From Alphaproteobacteria bacterium (GTDB lineage Bacteria > Pseudomonadota > Alphaproteobacteria > SHVP01): a DNA stretch of 64,000 bases. The translations under genes were made by a program, and so were the position numbers. The notes beneath the pieces are model-generated. The model worked only from the letters and a program-made list of their open reading frames with translations. It was not told where the DNA came from and made no database searches. Shown here one piece after another: positions 16,504-24,882 of this stretch (position 1 is its first letter; every line of letters starts with the position of its first letter). Location: positions 1 through 64,000 of the forward strand of contig VGES01000020.1 in NCBI GenBank assembly GCA_016869765.1, read 5' to 3'.

Positions 16504-17739
16504 TCAGACCCCCGCGTACATGCGCCCGGGGTTGAGAACGCCGCGCGGATCGAAGGCCTGCTTGATGCGTCGACTGAGGGCAGCCAGTGCGTCGGGCTGT
16601 GGCTGAAACACCGGGACCTGGCGCCGCGTATCGTTGGACGCGCGGAACAGCGTGGCATGCCCCCCGCCATGGGCGACAAGGGCCCCACGAACGGCCTCGT
16701 GAAGACCGCGGCGCGGGGAATGACCGAACCAAATGAGGCCGCCAGCCCAATCGAAATACAGGGCACAACCGCCCTGCGCCATGAGCCGCGCCGCAACCGC
16801 TGGCGATTCGCTCGGTACGACCGAAAGACGCCACACGTCCCAACCGCGAAAACTCTCTGCCGCAAACGGCGCACCACCACCGAGCTCGCGCCACACGTGT
16901 TTGGCCGCGTCGGTCGGCAGTTCCGCAACCTCCGTCCGTTGGTCATGCTGTCGACAACGCGCCATCACGCGAGCAAGCCGGTCAGCTACCCCGATCGTGG
17001 TGCCCTCGATTCGCACGACCGTCACGTCGCCCTTGGAACCCAGGGACTGCAGACCGACGATCTCGCTCGCAATCGATTGCGGCAGATGGGCGAGGCCCGT
17101 CGGTTCCTCGGCGGACGCCGCGAGATCGCGCAGCAACGGCAAGGCCACCGCCGTCGCGATGCCGCCGAGCATCAGGGTCGTCGTCGCCTCCGGCCGCGGC
17201 AACACCTTGAGCGTGATCTCGGTTGCGACGGCGAGCGTTCCGAACGACCCCGCCATCAAGCGCGGGATGTCGTACCCGGTGACGTTCTTCATCACGCGGC
17301 CCCCCGCTTTGAACACCTCGCCCCGGCCCGACACCGCCTCGACGCCCAAGAGATGATCGCGCAGCGATCCTGCCATTGGTCGCCGGGAGCCCGACAGGTT
17401 GCCGGCCACGAGTCCGCCAAGCGTGCCCGCTCCACCGGCACCGAACAGCGCCGAAAAGTCCGGGGGTTCGAAGGCCAGGTGTTGGCCTTCGCGCGCCAGC
17501 GCCGCCTCGATGTCCTCGATCGGCGTCCCCGAACCCGCGCGCAGCACCAGTTCATCGGGCTCATAGAGTGTGATCCCGCTCAGCGCCCCGAGGTCGAGCA
17601 TCCGAGCGGCTTCGACGGGCCGCCCGAGTCGGCGCTTGGTGCCACGTCCGACGATCTCCCAAGGAACCGACTCGGCCGCCGCCCAGGCGATCGCCTCCTG
17701 CAGGTCGCTGGCGTCGCGGACACGAAACCGATCGGTCAT
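16504..17739 (-). CDS. glcE: Glycolate oxidase FAD-binding subunit
   Basis: This is a 411-residue PCMH-type FAD protein. It has the segments EIVGRGTKRRLGRP, GAGGAGTLGGLVAGNLSGSRR, DHLLGVEAVSGRGEVFKAGG and KNVTGYDIPRLMAGSFGTLA, and ends FDPRGVLNPGRMYAGV as usual for the GlcD/GlcE family. Together with GlcD and GlcF it oxidises glycolate to glyoxylate at the membrane. The ATG at 17739 overlaps the glcD stop by one base (TGATG). Confidence 0.93.
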   Translation of the reverse strand: MTDRFRVRDASDLQEAIAWAAAESVPWEIVGRGTKRRLGRPVEAARMLDLGALSGITLYEPDELVLRAGSGTPIEDIEAALAREGQHLAFEPPDFSALFGAGGAGTLGGLVAGNLSGSRRPMAGSLRDHLLGVEAVSGRGEVFKAGGRVMKNVTGYDIPRLMAGSFGTLAVATEITLKVLPRPEATTTLMLGGIATAVALPLLRDLAASAEEPTGLAHLPQSIASEIVGLQSLGSKGDVTVVRIEGTTIGVADRLARVMARCRQHDQRTEVAELPTDAAKHVWRELGGGAPFAAESFRGWDVWRLSVVPSESPAVAARLMAQGGCALYFDWAGGLIWFGHSPRRGLHEAVRGALVAHGGGHATLFRASNDTRRQVPVFQPQPDALAALSRRIKQAFDPRGVLNPGRMYAGV

Positions 17740-19226
17740 CAGAACCGCGGGAGATCGGGAAAACGGAGTTGCCCGGCATGAACGTGCAGGCGCCCGAGTT
17801 CGGCGCAACGATGCAGCGTCGGAAACATCTTGCCGGGGTTGAGTCGGGCGTCGGGATCGAAGGCGCACTTTAGCCGCATTTGATGCGCCAGATCGCGTTC
17901 GTTGAACATCGTGCCCATGAGGTCGCGCTTCTCGACGCCGACCCCGTGCTCACCCGTGAGCACACCACCCACCTCGACGCACGCGGTCAAGATCGCCGAT
18001 CCGAGTTCCTCGGCACGCTCGAGCTCGCCGGGAATCGCGGCATCGTAGAGAATGAGCGGGTGCAAGTTGCCGTCGCCCGCGTGGAACACATTGGCGACTC
18101 GCAGGGCATAGCGCTGCGACAGCTCGGCGATCCGCGACAGGACTTCGGGCAGTCGCCGGCGCGGAATCGTTCCGTCCATGACGTAGTAGTCCGGCGCCAG
18201 GCGGCCGACGGCCGGTAGCGCATTCTTGCGTCCTGCCCACAGGGCCGTCCGCTCTGCCTCGCTGTGGCTGACGCGCAGATGAGTGGCGCCAACGCCCTTC
18301 GCAATCGCCTGTACGCGATCGACCAGGGCGTCGACCTCGGATGGGAAACCGTCGACCTCGACGATGAGGATCGCCTCGACATCGAGCGGATAGCCGGCGT
18401 GACAGAATTCCTCGGCCGCATGGATCGCGTCGCGATCCATCATCTCCATCCCGGCCGGGATGATGCCGGCGGCGATGATTTTCGCCACGCACGCCCCCGC
18501 CGCCGGATTGCCGGCAAATCCCAGCAGCACCGCTCGTGCCGTCGCCGGTTTTCGTAGCAGGCGGACGGTGACCTCCGTGACGACGCCGAGTAGCCCCTCC
18601 GATCCCGTCATCACCGCGAGAATGTCGTAGCCTTCGGCATCGAGGTGCCGTCCCCCGAGCCGGATCACGTCGCCCGCGATCGTCACGAGCTCGATCCCGA
18701 GAACATTGTGCGTGGTGAGGCCGTATTTCAGGCAATGGAGTCCGCCGGCGTTTTCGGCGACGTTGCCCCCGATCGTGCACGCGATCTGACTGGAAGGATC
18801 AGGCGCATAGTAGAACCCGGCGTGGGCGACCGCTTGCGAGATCGCCAGGTTGGTCACACCGGGCTGCACCACGGCGCAGCGGTTGGCGAGGTCGATCGAG
18901 AGCACGCGATTGAGACGACCGAGGCCGAGCACGATGCCATCGGCCAGCGGCAGGGCTCCTCCCGAGAGCGACGTGCCGCCCCCGCGTGGCACCACCTTCA
19001 CCCCTTCGTCGTGGCAATAGCGCAGGATCTCGGCGACCTCCCGGGTTGATCGCGGCAACGCGACAGCGATAGGAACCTGGCGATAGGCTGTCAGACCGTC
19101 GCTCTCGTATGGCTTGAGCCCCTCGTCATCGGCGATGACGCCGTCGTCGAGCAGGATGCGCCGCAGACCGGCGACGATCGCCTCTCGGCGGGCAAGGACA
19201 TCGCCATCGGGTTCGGGCATGCGCAT
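17739..19226 (-). CDS. glcD: Glycolate oxidase catalytic subunit
   Basis: A 495-residue FAD-linked oxidase. It has PRSTREVAEILRYCHDEGVKVVPRGGGTSLSGGALPL, the FAD-binding CTIGGNVAENAGGLHCLKYG, and the C-terminal catalytic motifs VFHAGDGNLHP and VLTGEHGVGVEKRD. It oxidises glycolate (or related D-2-hydroxyacids). Two ATGs are possible (19226 and 19220). It heads the glcDEF operon. No GlcC-type regulator or malate synthase is adjacent, so induction by glycolate cannot be inferred from the sequence. Confidence 0.94.
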   Translation of the reverse strand: MRMPEPDGDVLARREAIVAGLRRILLDDGVIADDEGLKPYESDGLTAYRQVPIAVALPRSTREVAEILRYCHDEGVKVVPRGGGTSLSGGALPLADGIVLGLGRLNRVLSIDLANRCAVVQPGVTNLAISQAVAHAGFYYAPDPSSQIACTIGGNVAENAGGLHCLKYGLTTHNVLGIELVTIAGDVIRLGGRHLDAEGYDILAVMTGSEGLLGVVTEVTVRLLRKPATARAVLLGFAGNPAAGACVAKIIAAGIIPAGMEMMDRDAIHAAEEFCHAGYPLDVEAILIVEVDGFPSEVDALVDRVQAIAKGVGATHLRVSHSEAERTALWAGRKNALPAVGRLAPDYYVMDGTIPRRRLPEVLSRIAELSQRYALRVANVFHAGDGNLHPLILYDAAIPGELERAEELGSAILTACVEVGGVLTGEHGVGVEKRDLMGTMFNERDLAHQMRLKCAFDPDARLNPGKMFPTLHRCAELGRLHVHAGQLRFPDLPRF

Positions 19227-19251
19227 GGCAGCGTGATGCTAGACCGCCCAA

Positions 19252-19279
19252 ACAAAAACCGCACCCGAGGGGTGCGGTT
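19252..19279 (-). terminator. Rho-independent terminator of rpmJ
   Basis: A perfect 10-bp stem AACCGCACCC / GGGTGCGGTT (19257-19266 with 19270-19279) has a 3-base loop and, read on the minus strand, is followed by TTTTTGTT. It lies 24 bases after the rpmJ stop and upstream of glcD, insulating the two. Confidence 0.88.
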
Positions 19280-19302
19280 CCACGACACGCGATGGCGTTC
19301 GT

Positions 19303-19428
19303 TCAGCCCTGGCGGGCCTTGAAGCGCGGGTTCGTCTTGTTGATGACATACAACCGGCCCTTGCGGCGGACGACACGGCAATCCCGGTGCCGTTTCTTCG
19401 CGGACTTGAGCGAACGAATGACTTTCAT
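19303..19428 (-). CDS. rpmJ: 50S ribosomal protein L36, zinc-independent form
   Basis: The product is 41 residues: [19 protein letters not shown]... ending NPRFKARQG. It is the smallest large-subunit protein. The zinc-ribbon pattern C-x2-C-x12-C-x4-H of the C+ form is lost: only one Cys remains (DCRVV), so this is the zinc-free C- paralog typical of Alphaproteobacteria. The track reports a longer ORF from 19710, but the ATG at 19428 gives the exact family length. It is a monocistronic unit ending in a strong terminator. Confidence 0.95.
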   Translation of the reverse strand: MKVIRSLKSAKKRHRDCRVVRRKGRLYVINKTNPRFKARQG

Positions 19429-19520
19429 CGCGGGCCTCTCGTTTGGCGGCGGCGGACCATAGGGGGGGCGCCGGCCCTTGTCAACGCCGGGCCGGCCTAC
19501 GCCACTCCAGGCAGCCGAGC

Positions 19521-20633
19521 CTATTTCCGGATCACGAAGATGTCGTGGCGACCGCGGGGGACACCATCGGTGGTGGTTGCGCCGGGCTTGGACTCCTGGA
19601 GCTTGCCGAAGGTCCCGACGTGCACGTGGCGATAGCCGATGCGCTTGAAGATCGCAGCATAGTCGGCATGGGCACACGCGGCCATGAAGGGCTCGTTGTT
19701 GAGGAAACAATTGGCATCCTGCACGGCGGTCTGGAACGGGTCGGCCGTCGCTCCCAATTCCATCCCGAGGAACACTCCCCCACGTTTCAGCACACGGTGC
19801 GCCTCACGCAGCAGCGGCTCCGTCGCCGCCGGTGGAATCTCGTGCAGCATGAAGCAGAAGAACACGACGTCGAAGTGATCGTCGGGATAGTCGAGGTGTT
19901 CGAGATCCTGCTGCGACAGCAGGACCTTGACCCCGTGAGCGCGGGCCTTGGCGTAAGCGTACTTGAGGCAGGGCGCACTCAGGTCGACGCCATGCACCTC
20001 CGATTCGGGATGGCTTTCGAGCCAAGTCAACGCGCCGTCGCCATGGCCGATTCCCCAATCGAGCACGCGACCGGTGGCCGCGTCGGGCGGCAGGTAGGAG
20101 AAGATCAGGCGGTAGATGTCGTTGGGATCGCTGTGGGCCGCGATCGTCGTGCGCCGCGCCAAGTCGTAGGCCAACCCATCGAGGGGATGCTGCCAGACGC
20201 CGCCGGGATGCTGATGAAAGTCGACGAGGGAGAAATAGTCCGGAATGCGGAGCGCGGGATCGAGGCGAAGCTCACCCCGTCGGATCCCCTCGGCCGCGAT
20301 TGCCTCGAGCTTGGGCGCCAGACGTTCGGTTTCGCGCCGCGCGGCGGCCACCACGCCCCAATCGGGGTTGTTGTACTTGAGCTGCTGGCTGTTGCGAAAC
20401 AGCCAGGCATAGAGTTGATACTCGGGAAGATCGTCGAGAATGGCATTGGCCCCCGCCACACTCGACGGGCGGCGCTCGCCCCCGACCGCGCGCTCGTAGG
20501 CGCGGTAGAGATCGGGATAGAGATCGCTCTCGGCATAGACCTTGGCCTGGCGCAGGAACGTGTGAAACGCGTGGAACGAGCGGGTTTCCTCGATACCGAC
20601 CAGGTCGACTGGCTGATTGCTGCGATTGCCCAT
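19521..20633 (-). CDS. Class I SAM-dependent methyltransferase, substrate unknown
   Basis: The product has 370 residues from the ATG at 20633. An N-terminal helical region of about 190 residues ([17 protein letters not shown]...) is followed by a Rossmann methyltransferase domain with motif [30 protein letters not shown], the acidic [13 protein letters not shown] and [18 protein letters not shown]. The N-terminal part matches no family I can name. Neighbours (rpmJ and DUF72) give no hint of the substrate. Confidence 0.82.
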   Translation of the reverse strand: MGNRSNQPVDLVGIEETRSFHAFHTFLRQAKVYAESDLYPDLYRAYERAVGGERRPSSVAGANAILDDLPEYQLYAWLFRNSQQLKYNNPDWGVVAAARRETERLAPKLEAIAAEGIRRGELRLDPALRIPDYFSLVDFHQHPGGVWQHPLDGLAYDLARRTTIAAHSDPNDIYRLIFSYLPPDAATGRVLDWGIGHGDGALTWLESHPESEVHGVDLSAPCLKYAYAKARAHGVKVLLSQQDLEHLDYPDDHFDVVFFCFMLHEIPPAATEPLLREAHRVLKRGGVFLGMELGATADPFQTAVQDANCFLNNEPFMAACAHADYAAIFKRIGYRHVHVGTFGKLQESKPGATTTDGVPRGRHDIFVIRK

Positions 20634-20672
20634 GTGATCCCCTGGAAGACGACAGCTTAGCACGCCCAGCGG

Positions 20673-21377
20673 TCAGCGGGCGGCGAGCGCGAGAAGTTCC
20701 TTGGCCTGGCGCGGCCCGATCCCGGCGTCTTCGTGTTTGAAGAACACATAGGTGTCGGTCCACGACTGGCCGGCGATCCGCTTCAACCACGCCCGCAGAG
20801 TCGGTTTGGGATAACGCGGCTGACGCAGGCGCAGGTAGCCCCAGGAGGCTGTTGCGACGAACGGCGATGCCTGTTCGTCTTTTTCGACATCGTTGATGCA
20901 GAGCGCAACTCCGTGTTCGCGCAAACGATTGAAGACGTCATCGGTGAACCAGGATTCGTGACGGAACTCGAACGTGACGCGCCGGTCCTTGGGCAGGATT
21001 GCCAGGAATGCCTCGAGGCGTTCGAGGTCCTTGCGCTGGAATGGCGGCAACTGGAACAGCACGGGCCCCAAGCGATCGCCCAAGGCTTCGAGGCTCTTGA
21101 ATAGAAACGACGTCGGTTGCTCGGCGTCCTTGAGGCGCTTGAGGTGCGTGATCTGGCGCGAGGCCTTGATAACGAAACGAAAGCTCTCGGGCGTTCGCTG
21201 GGCCCAGCCTTCCAGCGTCTTGGTGTTGGGAATCCGGTAGAACGAGTTGTTGATCTCGACCGCCGGGACGTGACGCGCGTAGTAGTCGAGGAAGTCGGCT
21301 TCCTTGAGCGTCTCGGGATAGAACGATCCTCGCCACTCCTTGTAGGCGAACCCGCTCGCGCCGGCGTACAGGGTCAT
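20673..21377 (-). CDS. DUF72 family protein (TIM-barrel)
   Basis: A 234-residue protein with the DUF72 hallmarks: YAGASGFAYKEWRGSFYP, VEINNSFYRIPNTKTLEGWAQRTPE, FRFVIKASRQITHLKRL, LGPVLFQLPPFQ, FEFRHESWF and DTYVFFKHEDAG. The family (YecE-like) has a TIM-barrel fold and unknown function. It is 39 bases upstream of the methyltransferase start on the same strand. Confidence 0.9.
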   Translation of the reverse strand: MTLYAGASGFAYKEWRGSFYPETLKEADFLDYYARHVPAVEINNSFYRIPNTKTLEGWAQRTPESFRFVIKASRQITHLKRLKDAEQPTSFLFKSLEALGDRLGPVLFQLPPFQRKDLERLEAFLAILPKDRRVTFEFRHESWFTDDVFNRLREHGVALCINDVEKDEQASPFVATASWGYLRLRQPRYPKPTLRAWLKRIAGQSWTDTYVFFKHEDAGIGPRQAKELLALAAR

Positions 21378-21401
21378 CGCAGGCCTTCGAGCATGCGAAC
21401 C

Positions 21402-21863
21402 CTATCGCGCTATCTGGCGTCGCATGTCCGACGCCGACGCTCGAACCGGCGCTTCGCCGAACGCCCGTTGGACGGCACGACGATAGCGGGCCGCAAGAGC
21501 GAGCTGGTCCAACACCGCCGGCCCCACCAGGCGCCATTCCTTGTGCTCATCGCTCAGCGCGGGCGCGAGTGCCGTCGTTTCGGCACACAGGTACACCAGG
21601 ACCAGCGTGTTCGGCTTGTCGCTGCGAACACGGACCCAACTGTCGACCAGGCGCATAGGCTCGATCGCAAGGCCGATCTCCTCGCGCGCCTCTCGGATCA
21701 GGCATTTTTCGACCGCCTCGCCGGCGTGAATTTTCCCGCCCGGCAGATCCCAGCGATCGCGCCGGTTCCTGAGCAGCAGCACTTGCCCGCGGTGGGGAAC
21801 AATGCCCTTGACGGCGACCGGGAACACCGCGGTCCCTCGGCCCGGCATTAGCAACTGCGCCAT
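21402..21863 (-). CDS. Nudix hydrolase
   Basis: The product has 153 residues from the ATG at 21863. The full Nudix box GGKIHAGEAVEKCLIREAREEIGL follows the GX5EX7REUXEEXGU rule. Such enzymes hydrolyse nucleoside diphosphates linked to another moiety; the substrate is open. It is on the same strand as DUF72, 24 bases upstream of it. The track's extra 19 codons (start 21920) lack a clear ribosome-binding site. Confidence 0.88.
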   Translation of the reverse strand: MAQLLMPGRGTAVFPVAVKGIVPHRGQVLLLRNRRDRWDLPGGKIHAGEAVEKCLIREAREEIGLAIEPMRLVDSWVRVRSDKPNTLVLVYLCAETTALAPALSDEHKEWRLVGPAVLDQLALAARYRRAVQRAFGEAPVRASASDMRRQIAR

Positions 21864-21933
21864 GGACTCCCAACCCCGGTGGTCGCCCGCTCTCTCCGCA
21901 CAATATCCGGAAAAGCCCAAGTCACACTAGGGG

Positions 21934-22275
21934 CTAACGGGCGAGGATGCGACCGTCGAGTTGATAGCGTTCCCGATCATCCTCGATCTCGAGGACCCAG
22001 AGATCGCGGTCGCGTTTGATCTCCCGCGCGAGGTAGTCCTCCGCGTCGATCTCGGACAGCTCGGTCGCGTCGCTGATCGCCATCCAGTTCATCGAGCCAT
22101 CGAGGTCGGACACCCGTCGCAGCACGAGGCAGCGATCGCGCCCGCGCGCGAGCTTGAGTACCACGCCGCCGGCGTCGGGATCGCCGCGATGCCGGATCGC
22201 CACGGGGATCGCGTGTCGGTCGCACATTCGGACCTGTGCCTGGACCCAAATCCCGCTCTTCAGGCGCGCTTCCAT
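21934..22275 (-). CDS. DUF1491 family protein
   Basis: The product has 113 residues from the ATG at 22275, with the DUF1491 features EARLKSGIWVQAQVRMCDRH, RGDPDAGGVVLKLAR and the final DRDLWVLEIEDDRERY. The family is small, alphaproteobacterial and of unknown function. The track start at 22332 (19 codons longer) cannot be excluded. It is divergent from the SDR gene at 22379. Confidence 0.85.
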   Translation of the reverse strand: MEARLKSGIWVQAQVRMCDRHAIPVAIRHRGDPDAGGVVLKLARGRDRCLVLRRVSDLDGSMNWMAISDATELSEIDAEDYLAREIKRDRDLWVLEIEDDRERYQLDGRILAR

Positions 22276-22378
22276 CGGCGCACCGTGCGCCAAACCGGCG
22301 AACTTGAAAAGGGCCCTGGCGCCGTTCGACATGCGTGAGTGCTACGCTCGGGTTCGGGCAAACCACAGGGAGATGGTC

Positions 22379-23125
22379 ATGTCGTTCACGGGCAAGGTTT
22401 GTATCGTCGCGGGCGCGAGCCGCGGCATCGGACGGGTCGCCGCCGAGACCCTGGCACGCGCCGGGGCCCACGTCGTCGTTTCCTCCCGGGACGCTGCGGC
22501 GTGCGAAGCGGTTGCCGCAGGTATTCGCCAGACTGGCGGTCAGGCGACGGCCGTCGCCGCCGACGTCACCCGGGCGAGCGACATGCAGACGCTGGTCGAT
22601 CGGGTGGTTCAGCGGCACGGGCGACTCGACCTTGCGTTCCACAACGCCGGAAACCTGTTCGGCATGAGTCCGCTCCACGAGACGGCTGTGAAACGCTTCG
22701 AGGACACGATTGCCGTCAATCTGCACGGACCGTTCTACGGCCTGCACGCTTACCTCCCGGCGATGATCAAGGGCGGCGGCGGCGCAATCGTGGTCACGAC
22801 CGCCGGGTCGGGCCTGCGGCCACGGGCGAGCCTGGCCGACACCAGCGCATCGAAATGGGGCGCCAACGGCCTGTGCCAGGCGGCTGCCCTCGAGGTTGCC
22901 AAGCACAACGTTCGCATCAACGTCGTGGCCCCGGGGTTCATTGCGACCGAGTCCTGGATGGCGCTGCTCGGCGCCAACGCCAAACCGCTCGCGGCTCGCG
23001 TTCCCTTAGGCCGCCTGGGCGAAGCGAGCGACGTGGCCGACGTCGTGATGTGGCTTCTCGGCGACGGAGCGCGCTATGTCACCGGCGCCGTCATCCCGGT
23101 CGACGGCGGCCTCGTGCTGGTGTGA
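22379..23125 (+). CDS. SDR family oxidoreductase with Thr in place of the catalytic Tyr
   Basis: A 248-residue Rossmann protein with the glycine-rich loop GASRGIG (11-17), the structural NAG motif (FHNAGNL) and the C-terminal PGFIATESW...GAVIPVDGGLVL of classical SDRs. The active-site stretch reads LADTSASKWGANGLC: Lys159 is present but Thr155 stands where Tyr is expected, and position 142 is Ala instead of Ser. Reductase activity is therefore uncertain. The start at 22379 is preferred over the ATG six bases upstream because AGGGAG then sits at good spacing. Confidence 0.85.
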   Translation: MSFTGKVCIVAGASRGIGRVAAETLARAGAHVVVSSRDAAACEAVAAGIRQTGGQATAVAADVTRASDMQTLVDRVVQRHGRLDLAFHNAGNLFGMSPLHETAVKRFEDTIAVNLHGPFYGLHAYLPAMIKGGGGAIVVTTAGSGLRPRASLADTSASKWGANGLCQAAALEVAKHNVRINVVAPGFIATESWMALLGANAKPLAARVPLGRLGEASDVADVVMWLLGDGARYVTGAVIPVDGGLVLV

Positions 23126-23128
23126 GCA

Positions 23129-23836
23129 CTAGGCCGCGATCCAGCGCAGCGCGTCGTGCGGGCCGATCAGCGGCAGTTCGCGGTGGCGCGCGTAGAGGTC
23201 CTTGAACTTGAGCGCTTGGAGTGCGGCGAAGCGATCGGCGTAACGCCAATCCTGCCGGATCTTGCGCGCGACGCCGACGCCATGGTCGATCTCGACCAAT
23301 TTGAACTCGATTCCATCGCTCGATGCGAGTTCGAAGGCGGTCTTCCACACATCGCCCGTCCACTCGCCTTGCAGCGCCGGGACGTTGGCCGACCGCCAAT
23401 CCCGTGGCAAGAAATCGTGGAACAGCACGAAACCACCGACCTCGCAGACGTCGATGGCATGGACCGCGTCGCGACGACACTGGGCGAACTCGTGCAGGCC
23501 GTCGACGAAAACGACATCGAAGCGCCTGTCGTTGGCGGCAAAGAATGCGTCGCTCGTCATGCGATGGGTCCCGCCGCGCGCCGGGTCGACGCCGATCTTG
23601 TCGAGTGCCAGGATCGAGTCGAAGCAGGCGTTGCCGGCGCAGCCGATTTCGAGATAGCGGGCGGTCGCGCCACCACGCCGGGCGAGCGCCGCATTGATCA
23701 GGCTGACGCGGTTGTAGCGGATGTCCTCCCAGCGATAGTCGAGTCGGTGGGGAAACGCGTTGTCCGCGTACGGACGATCGCGGCGTTCCTGCCGGCGCCG
23801 GCGGCGGTAATCCCTGATCGATCGCAATGACACCAT
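23129..23836 (-). CDS. Class I SAM-dependent methyltransferase (Methyltransf_24-like)
   Basis: A 235-residue protein with a very basic N-terminus (RRRRRQERRDR) and a Rossmann domain: YLEIGCAGNACFDSI, KIGVDPARGGTHR, FDVVFVDGLHEFAQC and GGFVLFHDFLPRDW. This DGLHxF/HDF pattern is seen in methyltransferases near cell-surface biosynthesis genes, but none lies nearby. It converges on the SDR, with stops 3 bases apart. Confidence 0.8.
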   Translation of the reverse strand: MVSLRSIRDYRRRRRQERRDRPYADNAFPHRLDYRWEDIRYNRVSLINAALARRGGATARYLEIGCAGNACFDSILALDKIGVDPARGGTHRMTSDAFFAANDRRFDVVFVDGLHEFAQCRRDAVHAIDVCEVGGFVLFHDFLPRDWRSANVPALQGEWTGDVWKTAFELASSDGIEFKLVEIDHGVGVARKIRQDWRYADRFAALQALKFKDLYARHRELPLIGPHDALRWIAA

Positions 23837-23890
23837 GTCGGGGCCGCATCATCTTGATCCTGGCAACGTTCGTCCAGCCCAGGGGAACCG

Positions 23891-24058
23891 ATGATCCGAC
23901 GAGAGGGTCGAGTGTACGTCGTCCGCAGCGAGTCCGGCCGAAACCTCGGCCGCTACCGGACCCGGGCCGAGGCCGAGCAACGGCTCCGCCAGGTCGAGTT
24001 CTTCAAGCACCGGACAAAACGCAAGGATCGACCCAGTCGACGTAGGTCGCGGCCGTAA
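23891..24058 (+). CDS. Small basic protein, unknown function (too short for the ORF track)
   Basis: This 55-codon ORF starts ATG at 23891 with AGGGGA 5 bases upstream. The product reads MIRREGRVYVVRSESGRNLG..., then RTRAEAEQRLRQVEFFKH and a basic tail KRKDRPSRRR. The pattern of a short beta-hairpin (x-Y-V-V-x-S-E-S-G-R-x-L-G) followed by TRAEAExRLRQVE helix recurs in many small uncharacterised proteobacterial proteins. It could bind nucleic acid given its charge, but that is inference. Confidence 0.65.
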   Translation: MIRREGRVYVVRSESGRNLGRYRTRAEAEQRLRQVEFFKHRTKRKDRPSRRRSRP

Positions 24059-24081
24059 GAACTCGCGGCATCTTCCTTGCG

Positions 24082-24095
24082 CTGACCTAGATCAA
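24082..24095. promoter_or_regulatory. FNR/FixK-type box candidate
   Basis: CTGACCTAGATCAA matches the TTGA-N6-TCAA dyad of FNR/FixK family regulators at 7 of 8 informative positions, with the central CTAG often seen in alphaproteobacterial sites. It lies 45 bases upstream of the ATG at 24141, which would allow oxygen- or redox-responsive control of the secreted protein. It is a single short match, so weak evidence. Confidence 0.4.
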
Positions 24096-24140
24096 CGGAG
24101 GACGCGACCAGCGGACCTATCTCCCACAAAGGGGGGTTCG

Positions 24141-24845
24141 ATGCGAATTCCGAGCGTGATTTCCGTGCTGGGCGTTGGGTTGACGCTGCTCGCCGCCGAC
24201 CTGGCGATGGCCCAGGGGCCCCATAGCCCGCCCCCAGGTCCGACCCAGCGATCGCCCGAACGCCCTCCAACGGTGATCACTCCGCTTGCCCGGGTCGCAC
24301 CTCCACCACCGCGAGTGCAGGATGCACCACCCCAACGGCCCGCCGGCCCGGTGGTCGTGGCCCCACCCTCAGGGCCAAAGATCGTGGTCGAGGGCCTCAG
24401 CCCCGCGGAGCGTGAGGCTCTAGATCGCGATATACAGCGATACGCCGAGGAGGTCGGACGCGACTTCAAGGCCGACAAAAAGTTGAAGTTGTCCGTCCTG
24501 GAATCGAAACCCAGTCGCGGAGGTTTCCTGGTGACACGCGAGTATGACGACTACAACTCGCTTCTGTCCGACGGACGGCCACGCTTCCGCTGGTCGATCA
24601 CGCGACCTGGGTGCCCGCCGAGACCATCAGTCCGAAGCCGACGGTCCCGACGACGACGGGCACGAGGCCTGCCACATCTCGTCGGTGCGCCACGTCCGGC
24701 CGAGGCGTCAGGACCGGTGCCGGCCGAGCTGGCCCGGCAGTTCATCGCCGCCTCGTTGCTCGCCAGCGCCGTCTTCTGGCTGGTACTCGGCGGGGCCAGC
24801 GGCTGGCTCTACGGCTGCAGGGTGCTTGATAATGTAACACTATAA
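24141..24845 (+). CDS. Chimeric ORF: Pro-rich secreted protein fused to the C-terminus of CbtA
   Basis: A 234-residue ORF with AAAGGGGGG as ribosome-binding site. Residues 1-24 are a signal peptide (MRIPSVISVLGVGLTLLAADLAMA). Residues 25-80 are Pro-rich, and 80-140 form a small charged domain (EGLSPAEREALDRDIQRYAEEVGRDF) I do not recognise. About 30 Arg-rich residues follow that look out of frame. The last 55 residues (GLPHLVGAPRPAEASG...PAELARQFIAASLLASAVFWLVLGGASGWLY) match the end of the cobalt transporter subunit CbtA. I read it as a secreted-protein gene that lost its 3' end when the neighbouring island inserted or recombined. Whether the chimera is made is unknown. Confidence 0.6.
   Translation: MRIPSVISVLGVGLTLLAADLAMAQGPHSPPPGPTQRSPERPPTVITPLARVAPPPPRVQDAPPQRPAGPVVVAPPSGPKIVVEGLSPAEREALDRDIQRYAEEVGRDFKADKKLKLSVLESKPSRGGFLVTREYDDYNSLLSDGRPRFRWSITRPGCPPRPSVRSRRSRRRRARGLPHLVGAPRPAEASGPVPAELARQFIAASLLASAVFWLVLGGASGWLYGCRVLDNVTL
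24667..24828 (+). pseudogene. cbtA: cbtA 3' fragment (cobalt transporter CbtA C-terminus)
   Basis: The in-frame translation LPHLVGAPRP through SGWLYGC corresponds to the last periplasmic loop and final membrane helix of CbtA (usual length about 230 residues). The N-terminal four fifths, the His-rich region and the partner cbtB are missing. The remnant marks the left edge of the accessory stretch. Confidence 0.6.
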
Positions 24846-24855
24846 CATTAAAGAG
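24827..24855 (+). promoter_or_regulatory. Zur operator within a promoter for the porin gene
   Basis: The 19-mer AATGTAACACTATAACATT (24831-24849) is an imperfect palindrome. Its right half is identical to the proteobacterial Zur half-site AATGTTATA and the left half agrees at 7 of 9 positions. It sits between a TTGATA -35-like hexamer and a weak TAAAGA -10 with 17 bases between, 34 bases upstream of the porin ATG, a natural place for repression by zinc-loaded Zur. Confidence 0.7.
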
Positions 24856-24882
24856 TTAGCCTTTGCTTGTTGGGAGAGTTGC

